Shown: positions 52,398 to 62,157, numbered from the stretch's first letter. The stretch: 64,000 nucleotides of DNA from CAVZMI01 sp050011775 (GCA_050011775.1 JBEKIL010000003.1:232003-296002), one strand, 5' to 3'. A program made the numbers and translations. Notes: a model not told the origin generated them from the sequence alone.

Positions 52398-55124
52398 ATG
52401 GTAATTTTTATTATTCATCTTCTTTTTGTTTCCTTTTTCTCGTACAAAATCGCGCAGCGATTTGTACCGGAAGTCCTCGAGAGAATACTGGCAGCATACC
52501 TCATCGTCTGGACGAATCTCGTCGTTACTGCCCTTTTGCTTTCATGCTTTTCTCTCCTGGGAGACCGCCAACTTTATTTTCGCTTTTCGGTACTGGCGAC
52601 GCTTTTGGTTTTTGGGATTGTGTATAAAAAGAATCCATATCCATCCCTTGATTTGAGAAATAATGTAGTTAAATTCTTCCGGCGCTCCTTTTCTCTCTGG
52701 GAAACTTTTCTCCTTGTAACAATTCTTTTCTTTCTCTGTGCCAATATCGTGATCGTATTTTCTTTCAGTCCCAACAACTACGATTCATTGACTTATCACC
52801 TTCCACGCATTCACTTTTATCTTTCACAAGGTCATCTGGGTCATTTTACGACTATTAATACCCGTATGACATTTTTCCCATTTAATTATCAGCTGCTTCA
52901 ATTGTTCTGCATAACATACGGCCAGCCCGATTGGTTGATCAACTTTCCGAACCTACTTTCGTGGGTTCTTGCAGGGCTTGCACTCTTTGTGTTATGCAGA
53001 AGGGTCGGATTATCAGTATCGACCGCATTTCTTTCAAGCTGGATTGGATTGACATCGACGCAGGTGCTCGCGCAGGCAACAACGACGACCGTCGATCTCC
53101 CTGTCGCGGTTCCCCTGCTTATTGGCGTAATCTTTACAATTCGATGGCTGAACGAACGAAAATTGAAAAATATCGTGTTTGCGGGTCTTGCCTTCGGGTT
53201 ATCAGCCGGCAGCAAGATGACAATATTTTTTTACTGGCCGGTCGTATTTGCCATAGCCGGTTTCATCATCTTCCGTATTTTTCAAAAGAAAATTTCTCTA
53301 CAGCAAGCCTTTCAGGGAATCAGGCACTGGTTAGTTGCCGGACTCATTGCAGTCAGCCTTTCAGCACCATTCTTGATGATAAATTATTATTATTCGAAGC
53401 AATTGATGACATCGGAATATGATTTCCTTCTCAATAAGCCGTTCAATTGGAAGTGTGCTGTTCAGACAATATATACCTACAGTTTACAATTGGCTGTTGA
53501 ACCCTTGCAGCGTACGGCGATTGACATACCGGGGATAAACATCAGCGGAGCAGCGAGAAGTTATTTGGAACCGCGAGTCCGGAAATATTTTCTTCCTGCA
53601 TGGAACCCAAATTACGCGGTATCTGATTTATATGTCTTCCCCCCGGATTTAAATGAGGATCATGTCTGGTTCGGATTTGCAGGCCCATGTATCATGCTCT
53701 CCGTGCTCATGGTAATCGTGCTACGTTCGCCCCGTAAAACAGTCATTTTCTGGCTGGGTCTTGCCAGTATAATGTGGCTTCTCACATATTGTACTCAAAA
53801 CAAATGGTCACTCTATACTCAACGCTATTTCGTGGGGGCATTTCTCCTGAGCATTCCGTGTGCCGGCTTTTTCATTGAGAACCTGACAAATCGAATTTCT
53901 GTTTTAAGGCATTTCGTCAATATTGGTATTGTATTTCTTGTGACAACTTCGGCGCTCTTTGGCTACATCTATGTTATGACGAACACTACACGGGCTCTTC
54001 CGCTTATATTTGATCCGGCACAATTGCGCGGATTCCCGCAACGCCCACGTCAGATACTCGAGACATTATCACAATACAAAAAAATTAATATAGTCTATGC
54101 CGGAAAGGAACACGGGAACGAACGTTTATATTGTCTCATGAACACGGGGAGATCGCAGGAATTCCGGATTGACACGACGACAAGGCCGGATTGGTATAAT
54201 GTCTATTCGCATTGGTCTCCATCGAAGGAAGCCCTCTATGTAAATATACCGTCCACATCATCGTATCTTACTCTTACTATCCCGGATAAAAAAACACCCG
54301 GGTTGAATTATCTCGGTTCAATTGGCACCGGACTGACCGGCTATGATTATTATGGATATGATGCGACAAGCAACGCGACGGATTCGCTAAAACTAAGCAA
54401 TTTAATCATGATGACAGCGGTGTTTGATGGATTTGCGGACAACAGGCTGTCAGATCTCCAATTACACCTCAACGGTATTCGAGAAGCCGATAGCCTTTAT
54501 GTAAAAATATATTCTGACGATGGAATGGGGAATAGAACAGATCTAGCGACTTTTTCAAAGGATGCAATGCAGCATGTTGTTGCCCCCAAAACATATAAGT
54601 ATCTACTTATTATGGTGCATGAAAAATTGACTCACAATATGGTAGCGGAGGGACAATTTCTGGTAAAAAATTATGAAGGAGAAAAAGGCATTGCCTCAAA
54701 CACGACTCAGACCGTCGATCTGATAGCCGAGCGGAAATCCGTTAAGGTATCGCTCGATGGTTTTAAAAATCCTGAAGGACCATACCCGCAATGGAACTTG
54801 CCTCTGGTGCGGTGGGCAAATAAATCAATCGCACAATTTACCTTCAAGAATGATATAATATCATCTGCCCGTCCCGTCATACTCTCGTTGAGTTTCCGGC
54901 CGCAGATACGGCCGGCAGCCACCATGGTTGTTCAATTCAATGATAAGATAATGAAGACATATCAACTTACAAATACCACTGCATGGAATAATGACGAGTT
55001 AAAATTATACCCTATAAAAGGTATGAATACAATCGAGTTCTCATTTCCTATGATGAAGGGGGAGAAACCCTTGCCGGATTCTCTCTATATGCTTTTTAAA
55101 ACACTTTCTTTTAGCGGTCTGTAG
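52398..55124 (+). CDS. Giant GT-C-like membrane protein, paralogue 3 of 3
   Basis: 908 residues. Similar along its whole length to paralogue 2: VLERILAAYLIVWTNLVVTA, YKKNPYPSLD, NNYDSLTYHLPRIHFYLSQG, and the tail motif VSLDGFKNPEGPYPQWNLPL then VRWA, ending KPLPDSLYMLFKTLSFSGL. About 12 membrane segments plus a 380-residue soluble, probably periplasmic, region. Role as a polyprenyl-sugar-dependent glycosyltransferase or sulfated-glycan modifier is inferred. Confidence 0.82.
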   Translation: MVIFIIHLLFVSFFSYKIAQRFVPEVLERILAAYLIVWTNLVVTALLLSCFSLLGDRQLYFRFSVLATLLVFGIVYKKNPYPSLDLRNNVVKFFRRSFSLWETFLLVTILFFLCANIVIVFSFSPNNYDSLTYHLPRIHFYLSQGHLGHFTTINTRMTFFPFNYQLLQLFCITYGQPDWLINFPNLLSWVLAGLALFVLCRRVGLSVSTAFLSSWIGLTSTQVLAQATTTTVDLPVAVPLLIGVIFTIRWLNERKLKNIVFAGLAFGLSAGSKMTIFFYWPVVFAIAGFIIFRIFQKKISLQQAFQGIRHWLVAGLIAVSLSAPFLMINYYYSKQLMTSEYDFLLNKPFNWKCAVQTIYTYSLQLAVEPLQRTAIDIPGINISGAARSYLEPRVRKYFLPAWNPNYAVSDLYVFPPDLNEDHVWFGFAGPCIMLSVLMVIVLRSPRKTVIFWLGLASIMWLLTYCTQNKWSLYTQRYFVGAFLLSIPCAGFFIENLTNRISVLRHFVNIGIVFLVTTSALFGYIYVMTNTTRALPLIFDPAQLRGFPQRPRQILETLSQYKKINIVYAGKEHGNERLYCLMNTGRSQEFRIDTTTRPDWYNVYSHWSPSKEALYVNIPSTSSYLTLTIPDKKTPGLNYLGSIGTGLTGYDYYGYDATSNATDSLKLSNLIMMTAVFDGFADNRLSDLQLHLNGIREADSLYVKIYSDDGMGNRTDLATFSKDAMQHVVAPKTYKYLLIMVHEKLTHNMVAEGQFLVKNYEGEKGIASNTTQTVDLIAERKSVKVSLDGFKNPEGPYPQWNLPLVRWANKSIAQFTFKNDIISSARPVILSLSFRPQIRPAATMVVQFNDKIMKTYQLTNTTAWNNDELKLYPIKGMNTIEFSFPMMKGEKPLPDSLYMLFKTLSFSGL

Positions 55125-55155
55125 TGACATGCCAATAGTGTAAAGAAAAAAACGA

Positions 55156-56316
55156 ATGAATGAAAATAGGATGGCAAATCCGCAACAGAAGCGGCAGTAC
55201 GATAATCGTATTGATTTACTGAAAGGTATAGCAATTTTTGGTGTTGCATGTATCCATTTCGGAGGGAGTTTTGTCGGCGATTCCGTAGTTTTATGGACTG
55301 CTCCTTTTTACGTCGGATTATTTCTCAACCAATTTTTTAGCTTCTCCGTGGCGTTGTTTATTTTTCTTTCAGGATGGCTTCTTGAGTATCAATATACCTC
55401 GAGGCCTTTCCATGTGTCGACATTTTATCGCCGTCGTCTCATTCGCATTTTGATCCCTTATACTGTTGTTGTGGGCGCATATTTTGTGTTATTACCGGAG
55501 TCGGAAATCATCAAAGCCGTTACTCCATCGAACTTTTTAATTAAATTCTTCTATTATGGCGTCCAAGGAACACAATATTTCATATCGCTTATCCTCCAGC
55601 TCTATATCGTATATCCGGTACTGCGGTGGATAAAAAATAAAATTTCTTCAACCGGTATACGCTGGCTATCTTTCGTACCAATGTTAGTCTTAATCGCTAT
55701 TCATGGAACGCTTGGTTTTATGACATATTCAAACAAACTCGATTACTATACATGGTGCAGACCCTTTTCTCTCTTTTGGATGGTATTTTTTTATGGGGGA
55801 ATGGTGGCATATTCATCTCGTCAGTCAATGAAACAGCCGGTCAGCATGTATTTATTTTTGGGTGCGGTGTTTTCTTTTTTGATCGGAATGTTCATCCTTA
55901 TCATGAGTCGTCTCTTGAATCCGGCGATTGTGGGGATGGATTTTGGGAAATCAATGATCGATTATGCCTATTCGCGGCCGGAGATTATGTTCTACAACAT
56001 CATATGGATCATTATCATAGCGTTTGTTCTGCGACTCCAGTGGTCTTTTCGTGCCGCCTTACTCGAGCAATGGGGAAAAAATTCTTACACAATCTATCTC
56101 TGGCATATTTTGTTCATTTATTACATTGCATGGAATCAGCCGGTGGTCCTTGAGACATGCAGAAATTTCCCCGAAGTGATCGTTTTTGTGTGTATATTTG
56201 CATGCATGGTGATCTCGGCGGCAAGCCGCTGTATCGATTACGCTCAGGCATTTCTTCTGATTCAGTGGAAATCTTTGCGGGCAAGGCTGGTGCCCTCCAA
56301 AGTAGAAGGATCGTAG
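55156..56316 (+). CDS. Acyltransferase 3 family membrane protein
   Basis: 386 residues, about ten membrane helices. Family marks: RIDLLKGIAIFGVACIHF at the N-terminus with the conserved His, FIFLSGWLLEYQY, and FYRRRLIRILIPY (Arg pair). Such integral membrane enzymes O-acylate (usually acetylate or succinylate) extracellular glycans. Alternative in-frame ATG six codons in (55171). Starts 31 bases after the third giant paralogue. Confidence 0.92.
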   Translation: MNENRMANPQQKRQYDNRIDLLKGIAIFGVACIHFGGSFVGDSVVLWTAPFYVGLFLNQFFSFSVALFIFLSGWLLEYQYTSRPFHVSTFYRRRLIRILIPYTVVVGAYFVLLPESEIIKAVTPSNFLIKFFYYGVQGTQYFISLILQLYIVYPVLRWIKNKISSTGIRWLSFVPMLVLIAIHGTLGFMTYSNKLDYYTWCRPFSLFWMVFFYGGMVAYSSRQSMKQPVSMYLFLGAVFSFLIGMFILIMSRLLNPAIVGMDFGKSMIDYAYSRPEIMFYNIIWIIIIAFVLRLQWSFRAALLEQWGKNSYTIYLWHILFIYYIAWNQPVVLETCRNFPEVIVFVCIFACMVISAASRCIDYAQAFLLIQWKSLRARLVPSKVEGS

Positions 56317-56325
56317 AAGTAACTT

Positions 56326-57075
56326 ATGACAGGTACTCCGGTAGACAGCGGTGATATCGTCTATGACGTCTCGGGCGATCCATACTACGTTGAAGATCTT
56401 CAGATGATGGCGAAAGCGGTCCGTTATAGGCAATGGCTCTATGATCTTCTTCATCCTTTCCTGGGGACGCAAATTCTGGAAGTAGGAGGAGGAATTGGAA
56501 ATTACACATTGATGTTTGTCGGGAATGCAGAATCAGTGGTGAGCATCGAACCGAATGCATATTGTTTTGACAGGCTGTCCGAAGCCACGAAAGATGATCC
56601 AAAAATACAAATCTTGAAGACAGACCTGGAACACCTGCATTTTTCACTGCTGGATTCGAAAGAGTTCGATACGGTAGTCTCGATTAATGTTTTGGAGCAT
56701 ATCGCGGATGATATGAAGGCTGTCGAAAAGATGAAGTCGTACCTTCTTCCCGGCGGGAGACTTGTCCTGATCGTTCCGGCTGTCCCTGCGGCTTTTGGTG
56801 GTATCGACCGGAAGGTAGGCCACTACCGACGCTACTCCCGTAAGATGATCCGGGAATTATTTCGGAAGGCAGGGATGGAGAGCGAAATTATACGATATTT
56901 CAATTTCGCTGGCCTTCTTGGGTGGTTCTGGAACGCAAAAATCTGGCCGAGGAATACACAGAGCGAACGGCAAATTATGATTTTTGACACCTATCTCGTC
57001 CCTCTGATCTCGCGCCTTGAATATGTCGTGCCAGCCCCCGTCGGGCAATCGCTTCTGGCTGTAGCGCGAAAATGA
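56326..57075 (+). CDS. Class I SAM-dependent methyltransferase
   Basis: 249 residues. ILEVGGGIGNYTLMFV, VVSIEPNAYCFDRL, FDTVVSINVLEHIADDMKAV and LLPGGRLVLIVPAVPAAFG are textbook motifs. The later IDRKVGHYRRYSRKMI and FAGLLGWFWNAKI segments are common in glycan-locus methyltransferases paired with a GT2 gene, as here (next gene at 57142). Confidence 0.9.
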   Translation: MTGTPVDSGDIVYDVSGDPYYVEDLQMMAKAVRYRQWLYDLLHPFLGTQILEVGGGIGNYTLMFVGNAESVVSIEPNAYCFDRLSEATKDDPKIQILKTDLEHLHFSLLDSKEFDTVVSINVLEHIADDMKAVEKMKSYLLPGGRLVLIVPAVPAAFGGIDRKVGHYRRYSRKMIRELFRKAGMESEIIRYFNFAGLLGWFWNAKIWPRNTQSERQIMIFDTYLVPLISRLEYVVPAPVGQSLLAVARK

Positions 57076-57141
57076 TATGTATGGAAAATAGTAATCAGGG
57101 AAATTTCACCGGATAGATTCCTAGAAACGGAGTTGAACGCT

Positions 57142-58086
57142 ATGGATATAGCCATTCTCATCCCATGCTACCAGGAAGAACTCACAATCGGCAAAGTCGT
57201 TGCGGATTTCCGTCGCGAACTGCCGAAAGCGAAGATTTACGTCTACGATAATAATTCCACGGATGCGACATATGCGAAAGCACGGAAAGCCGGTGCCATC
57301 GTATGCCGTGAGAAGAAACAGGGGAAGGGGTATGTGGTTGCCTCGATGTTCGAGAATATTGATGCAGACATCTATGTTCTGGTCGACGGCGACGACACCT
57401 ACGATGCTCAATCTGTTCATCAGCTGATTGCGCCGTTGAAAAACGAAGAGGCAGATATGGTGGTCGCAAATCGGCTGGGAAATCATCGGGGTAGTGGTTT
57501 CAGAAAGTTCCATGTGTTCGGAAACCGGCTGGTCTGTTTTTTTATCAATATGATATTCCGCTCATCTATAAAGGATCTTTTTTCGGGATACCGTGCGATG
57601 ACGAAAGAATTGGTGAAAACGATCCCGGTGATAGCATTCGGTTTCGATATTGAAACGGAGTTGACGCTGCAAACACTCTATCGCAGATTCGTCATCAAAG
57701 AAATTGATGTGCCGTACGGTGAGCGTCCGTCCGGCAGCGAATCAAAATTAAGAACGGTGCGTGATGGCATCCGGGTTCTCGTGAGGGCGTTCTTCATTTT
57801 CACATCATACAAGCCGTTGACGTTTTTCGGTAGTATCGGTATCATACTCTGTATTCTGGGATTACTGGCTGGATATCAGCCGGTGATGGAATACATCAGG
57901 TATCACTATGTCTTCAGTGTTCCCCGTGCCGTTCTTGCCACTGCGTTCATGATCTTATCATCAGGCGCCGTTGCGTTGGGACTTTTGCTTCACAGCGTCA
58001 ATTTTCGGCTTTTGGAAATCGAAAAAGCGCTGATAAAACGCACACTGAATTCAAGCAAAAGCCGGTCAAAGCGATCCGGGAATTAA
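57142..58086 (+). CDS. Polyprenyl-phosphate GT2 glycosyltransferase
   Basis: 314 residues from ATG 57142. GT2 domain (IAILIPCYQEELTIGKVV, YDNNSTDAT, VDGDDTYDA metal site about residue 80-88, ANRLGNHRGSGFRKFHVFGN) plus two to three C-terminal membrane helices (about 225-295). Close to DPM1-like enzymes that load sugars on polyprenyl phosphate. Would supply donors to the GT-C-like membrane proteins. Confidence 0.92.
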   Translation: MDIAILIPCYQEELTIGKVVADFRRELPKAKIYVYDNNSTDATYAKARKAGAIVCREKKQGKGYVVASMFENIDADIYVLVDGDDTYDAQSVHQLIAPLKNEEADMVVANRLGNHRGSGFRKFHVFGNRLVCFFINMIFRSSIKDLFSGYRAMTKELVKTIPVIAFGFDIETELTLQTLYRRFVIKEIDVPYGERPSGSESKLRTVRDGIRVLVRAFFIFTSYKPLTFFGSIGIILCILGLLAGYQPVMEYIRYHYVFSVPRAVLATAFMILSSGAVALGLLLHSVNFRLLEIEKALIKRTLNSSKSRSKRSGN

Positions 58087-58300
58087 AAATGAATTTCGGA
58101 ACGATAATCGTTCTCATTACGTCATCTTTATGAGTCGTTACTTCATTACCGTCGTTATGCTATTTGATATACAAAACACAAGAATACTCTTCGCTTCGAA
58201 TAAGTTCGGTAAAAAGCGATGATAAGTAAAAAGAGAGATATTCCCTCTATCGGGCCATCGGACACATTTTACTTTTTTTAAAACAAAATTAAAATTACAA

Positions 58301-59218
58301 ATGATCAGCATCGTCACTCCGTCATCCAACAGCGGGAAATATATTCAACAGGCGATCCGAAGCGTTCTTGAACAGGAAGGAATTAAGTTAGACTATATTA
58401 TTGTCGACGATGGTTCCACAGATGAAACTCTCGATATTATACGCTCATTCGGAAATAGACTGCGCTACATCTCGGAACCAGATCGGGGACAGTCGGAAGC
58501 CATCAACAGGGGCATCAGGATGTCGTACGGAGATATTATCGGATGGCTTAATGCAGACGATTACTATCACCCCGGAACGCTTCGATTTATTAATGATTAT
58601 TTTGCGAAGAATCCGGAAGTGATGCTTTTATATGGCGACGGTACGTTGGTGAAAGAAGATGGAACGGTTATGAAACCATTTCCGACAGAGGAGTACTCCC
58701 TTGAGAGATTAGCGTATCGGTGCATTATATGTCAGCCGGCGGCGTTTTGGCGGCGGTCGCTATGGGAAAAAGTCGGACCATTGGATATCTCGCTTCATTA
58801 TGCTATGGATCTCGATTTCTGGATCCGTGCAGGTAAAGCTCTTAAACGGCATCCGGAGTGGCGGTTCGTTTATATTCCAAAAGTCTTTGCATATTCTCGA
58901 ATGCATCGGCACACAAAAACAATGACCCAGCATCGGGAAGTTTTGCACGAAGTTGTCAGCGTAATGAAAAAGCATTTTGGCTATGTGTCTTTTCCCTGGG
59001 TATATGGAATCGAAGAGGTTCGCGATCCGCGATACGACGGGATCATCAAAAAAAGTCCGGTTTCCTTCTCTTTGATCGCAAGGAGCCTTATGAAATGGAT
59101 ATGGCAGAACAGGATGCGGCCCGATCACATTATTCGCTTTATCGGCATGGTCCTATTTTCGCCCCGAAAGAGCTGGCAGAAAATGAAGGAGAGAACGGGA
59201 GATGAAGAGATAGGTTAA
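58301..59218 (+). CDS. Family 2 glycosyltransferase
   Basis: 305 residues. ISIVTPSSNSGKYIQQAI, VDDGSTDETL, RGQSEAINRGIRMSYG and GWLNADDYYHPGTL are the family core; the same pattern occurs in the C-terminal domain of the fusion protein at 40784. AMDLDFWIRAGKAL near residue 170 is the acceptor-side motif. Soluble. Its stop TAA overlaps a purine hexamer arm. Confidence 0.92.
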   Translation: MISIVTPSSNSGKYIQQAIRSVLEQEGIKLDYIIVDDGSTDETLDIIRSFGNRLRYISEPDRGQSEAINRGIRMSYGDIIGWLNADDYYHPGTLRFINDYFAKNPEVMLLYGDGTLVKEDGTVMKPFPTEEYSLERLAYRCIICQPAAFWRRSLWEKVGPLDISLHYAMDLDFWIRAGKALKRHPEWRFVYIPKVFAYSRMHRHTKTMTQHREVLHEVVSVMKKHFGYVSFPWVYGIEEVRDPRYDGIIKKSPVSFSLIARSLMKWIWQNRMRPDHIIRFIGMVLFSPRKSWQKMKERTGDEEIG

Positions 59219-59250
59219 GGTAGAGGTAGAGGATGAGATCAAGATTGAGA
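59211..59250 (+). repeat. Solo purine hexamer arm
   Basis: GGTTAAGGTAGAGGTAGAGG begins within the stop of the GT2 gene and matches the purine arms at 761 and 2686. No four-helix-bundle gene and no pyrimidine partner follow. A relic of a lost element or a seed copy. Confidence 0.6.
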
Positions 59251-59336
59251 TTTTTTAGAGATGGTTGTACATAAGCAGCCGTACAGATATTATATAGATC
59301 TTTTATCGTTGCTCTGTCAATACATTTGTTCTGTTT

Positions 59337-59395
59337 GGAAATAATCAAAGTTGCGCGTCGGATTCCTACGACCGAATTTCATCATAGAAGACATT
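59337..59395 (+). pseudogene. Possible duplicate scar of the nadE 5' end
   Basis: From TTG 59351 the frame reads MRVGFLRPNFIIEDI, resembling the NadE start MRVGLLQLNFVVGDL, and similarity continues upstream at DNA level (GGAAATAATCAAAGTTGCGC against GGAAATATCAAACGATGCGC). It runs in frame into the glycosyltransferase start at 59396, so it could also be translated as its N-terminus. Confidence 0.5.
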
Positions 59396-61966
59396 ATGAT
59401 TTTATTGAAAGAAGCCTTACGGGTATTAATTGAAGAAGGAATCGGCAGTTTTTACAGGAAGTCGGTACGCTACGGAAAGCTGAAATTCCATGGAATACTC
59501 TTTAAGCTTAAAATGCTTGCGAGAAAACGAAAAGCCGTGATATTCCCGTATGACGCAATGATGATGCCCGAAGTTAACGAGGGAAAAAATATAGCTTTTA
59601 CTATCGGAACAAAAAATCATCTGCATCGTTCATTGACACTCCGGGACTCGTTCCTGAAGCATAATCCCGATTGGAAATTTGTAATCTTTATATCAGACAT
59701 GCTGCAGAGCAACGATGAAATGATATATTGCAAAAACCTGATCGAGAAAGGTGTTGACATTATTTTTGTTCATGCACTCAAAAACAGGATACGTATCGAC
59801 ACACTGGAAGAAATGTTTTTTAAATATACCGTATTTGAGATGAGTACGTCCTTAAAACCATTCCTGCTGGAATATTTTTTGCAGCAGGGTTGCGAAAGGG
59901 TAATATATTTCGATTCCGATATCTACTGCCTCAATTCCATCGAGCAGGTTACGGCTCTTTTAGACAATTACGATATTATCCTGACACCTCATATACTGAA
60001 GCCGTATGACGATGACAGGAATCCGGACGAGATAAAAATTCTCCTTTCGGGTTCATTTAATCTCGGGTTCATAGCCGTAAGGAATTCCGGCGAGACACTG
60101 CAATTCTGCCGTTGGTGGCAGCAGCGTCTTTTTAAGCATTGTTTTATGGATGTGCATAATGGAATCCATGCCGATCAAAAATGGATCGATCTGATTCCCT
60201 CATTTTTCAATAATTATTATATCTTAAAAAATCCGGGATATAACGTCGCTTATTGGAATCTTCATGAGAGAAAAATCCGCCAGGAAAGAGGAACCTGGTA
60301 TGTCAATGACGAAAAATTGGTTTTATTCCATTTTAGCGGATTAGATATCAACGATCCGTTTGCGATTTCGATACATCAAAATCGGTATACGCTTTATGAT
60401 GTGCCGTCGTTGGATCCGCTGTTTGAGGAATACAGGGAGGAGATTTTCAAACACGGTTATGATATTGATAGGAATTGGAAATACTATTTCGACTATTTAC
60501 CGACGACGACGATACGAATTCCGGATTCTGTCCGGCGCTTATTCTATAAGGAAGTACTACAGGAAACGAAAAATCCGTATACCCCTGATGCTGAAATTCT
60601 AAATAAAACGATAAATTCACTGACACGTGAGGTCGAAAGCGGGAGCGGTATTAATCGGATCGCCTATTCTCTCTGGAACACGAGGAATGATCTCCGCCAA
60701 ACCTATCCGAATCTCAGCGATAGAAATGAGCAACAACGTTTCAGAGATTGGTATCTCGGCTCGGCGTATCGCGAAAATCATATCGATAAAATATTTATTC
60801 GGGAGGACCCGGATGTAAAAGAAATTGCACCACCTAATAATGGAATGCCTGGGATTAACATCATAGGATATTTCCCCTACGATTTTGGGAATGCCATAAC
60901 AACGCGAATATTCGTCAAGAAGGTGTATGAAACCGGGATACCATTCACACTATTTCCGTTGCAGACGGGTGAACATGCGTTGATAAATCCGGAAGAACAG
61001 GCTGAATTTAAGATGTATTATGCACAACAACCGCTCTTCAAAAAAAATATTTTTTTTGTGAATGCGGATATCATAAAGTTTGTCAGGAGAAATTATCCGG
61101 CGCTATTCAAAGGAAAGCAGAACTCGGCTGTGTGGTGGTGGGAGTTTGAGAATGATTTTCCGTTTTCCGATTCCTTTCAGTATATCGACGAGGTGATCGT
61201 TTTTTCAGATTTTGTATACTCTGCGATCGCCAAATACGCGCCTCCGCATGTGAGCGTGAATAAGATGCGATATCCTTTTATTCAGGACTGGAAGATAGTG
61301 ACGTCACCGCACAGGGTGCGAGAGGCGTTGGGGTTTTCCGACGATAATTTTATTTTTATTTTTAATTTTGATTTTTTGAGTTCGTATGAGCGTAAAAACC
61401 CGGAAGCAGTTGTACGTGCATTCGCTCAGGCATGCCGGGAACGGAAGGAAGCCCGCCTGATAATCAAGACGTTGCACGGGTATGCGTTTCCGGAAAGATA
61501 TGCTCAATTAAAAAAATGCATAGCCAATTCCACAATATCTAATCAGATTGTTCTGATTGAAGATATATTCCCCCGGAACGAGTTTATGAATTTGATGAAC
61601 GCGGTTGATTGTTATGTTTCATTGCATCGCTCCGAGGGTTTCGGGCTCGGTATGTTCGAGGCGATGGTTATGGGGAAGCCCGTGATCGCGACAGCCTATG
61701 GCGGAAATTGCGAATATATGCACGACACCCATTCGCTGCTTGTAGATTATGAATTGACCACATCGAAGGATACACTTTTTGATGTTTATCAAAAGGGATG
61801 GGTGTGGGCCGAGCCAAAGATTTCACCTGCTGTTGAATATATGCACGAGCTGTGCGTTAATCCCTCACGGGCGCGGGAGATTGGAAAACGCGGGAAGGTG
61901 TTTGCGGATGCGTTTTGCAGCAGCGCCACATTTTCAAACGATTTCTACAATTATGTAGGACGATGA
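59396..61966 (+). CDS. Two-domain glycosyltransferase (GT-A followed by GT4)
   Basis: 856 residues from ATG 59396. The N-terminal GT-A-like region (about 60-360) has FTIGTKNHLHRSLTLRDSFL, the metal site YFDSDIYCLNS and GSFNLGFIAVRN, resembling GT8-type or NeuB-locus transferases. The C-terminal GT-B/GT4 region (about 490-856) has NIIGYFPYDFGNAITTR, DFLSSYERKNPEAVVRAFAQA and SLHRSEGFGLGMFEAM (EX7E). The two probably add consecutive sugars. An earlier TTG (59351) may add 15 residues. Confidence 0.9.
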   Translation: MILLKEALRVLIEEGIGSFYRKSVRYGKLKFHGILFKLKMLARKRKAVIFPYDAMMMPEVNEGKNIAFTIGTKNHLHRSLTLRDSFLKHNPDWKFVIFISDMLQSNDEMIYCKNLIEKGVDIIFVHALKNRIRIDTLEEMFFKYTVFEMSTSLKPFLLEYFLQQGCERVIYFDSDIYCLNSIEQVTALLDNYDIILTPHILKPYDDDRNPDEIKILLSGSFNLGFIAVRNSGETLQFCRWWQQRLFKHCFMDVHNGIHADQKWIDLIPSFFNNYYILKNPGYNVAYWNLHERKIRQERGTWYVNDEKLVLFHFSGLDINDPFAISIHQNRYTLYDVPSLDPLFEEYREEIFKHGYDIDRNWKYYFDYLPTTTIRIPDSVRRLFYKEVLQETKNPYTPDAEILNKTINSLTREVESGSGINRIAYSLWNTRNDLRQTYPNLSDRNEQQRFRDWYLGSAYRENHIDKIFIREDPDVKEIAPPNNGMPGINIIGYFPYDFGNAITTRIFVKKVYETGIPFTLFPLQTGEHALINPEEQAEFKMYYAQQPLFKKNIFFVNADIIKFVRRNYPALFKGKQNSAVWWWEFENDFPFSDSFQYIDEVIVFSDFVYSAIAKYAPPHVSVNKMRYPFIQDWKIVTSPHRVREALGFSDDNFIFIFNFDFLSSYERKNPEAVVRAFAQACRERKEARLIIKTLHGYAFPERYAQLKKCIANSTISNQIVLIEDIFPRNEFMNLMNAVDCYVSLHRSEGFGLGMFEAMVMGKPVIATAYGGNCEYMHDTHSLLVDYELTTSKDTLFDVYQKGWVWAEPKISPAVEYMHELCVNPSRAREIGKRGKVFADAFCSSATFSNDFYNYVGR

Positions 61967-62157
61967 ACCGGTGCAATTTCAATGAAGGATTTTCAAAATT
62001 GATAAATTATCCGAATATCGAACTGATAGGGGCAAGTCCGCATGAATTGTTTAATTTTTTTTTAAGCAGACGATATTGGGTGCCATATCATCGAGAGACT
62101 GTTATTTCTATTAATTCACATTCGAGATCATATTATCATCTTTTAGAATATCTATGA
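61963..62157 (+). CDS. Small ORF of unknown function
   Basis: 64 codons from ATG 61963, overlapping both neighbours by 4 bases (ATGA at each end), which is the layout of translationally coupled genes. The product (ELIGASPHELFNFFLSRRYW in the middle) was not recognised. It could be a remnant or a chance frame filling the gap between the glycosyltransferase and the dehydrogenase. Confidence 0.4.
   Translation: MNRCNFNEGFSKLINYPNIELIGASPHELFNFFLSRRYWVPYHRETVISINSHSRSYYHLLEYL

Noticed and set aside
58099..58113. GAACGA-TAA-TCGTTC hairpin after a GT2 gene considered as a terminator
   Set aside because: Only a 6-bp stem and no T-run follows.
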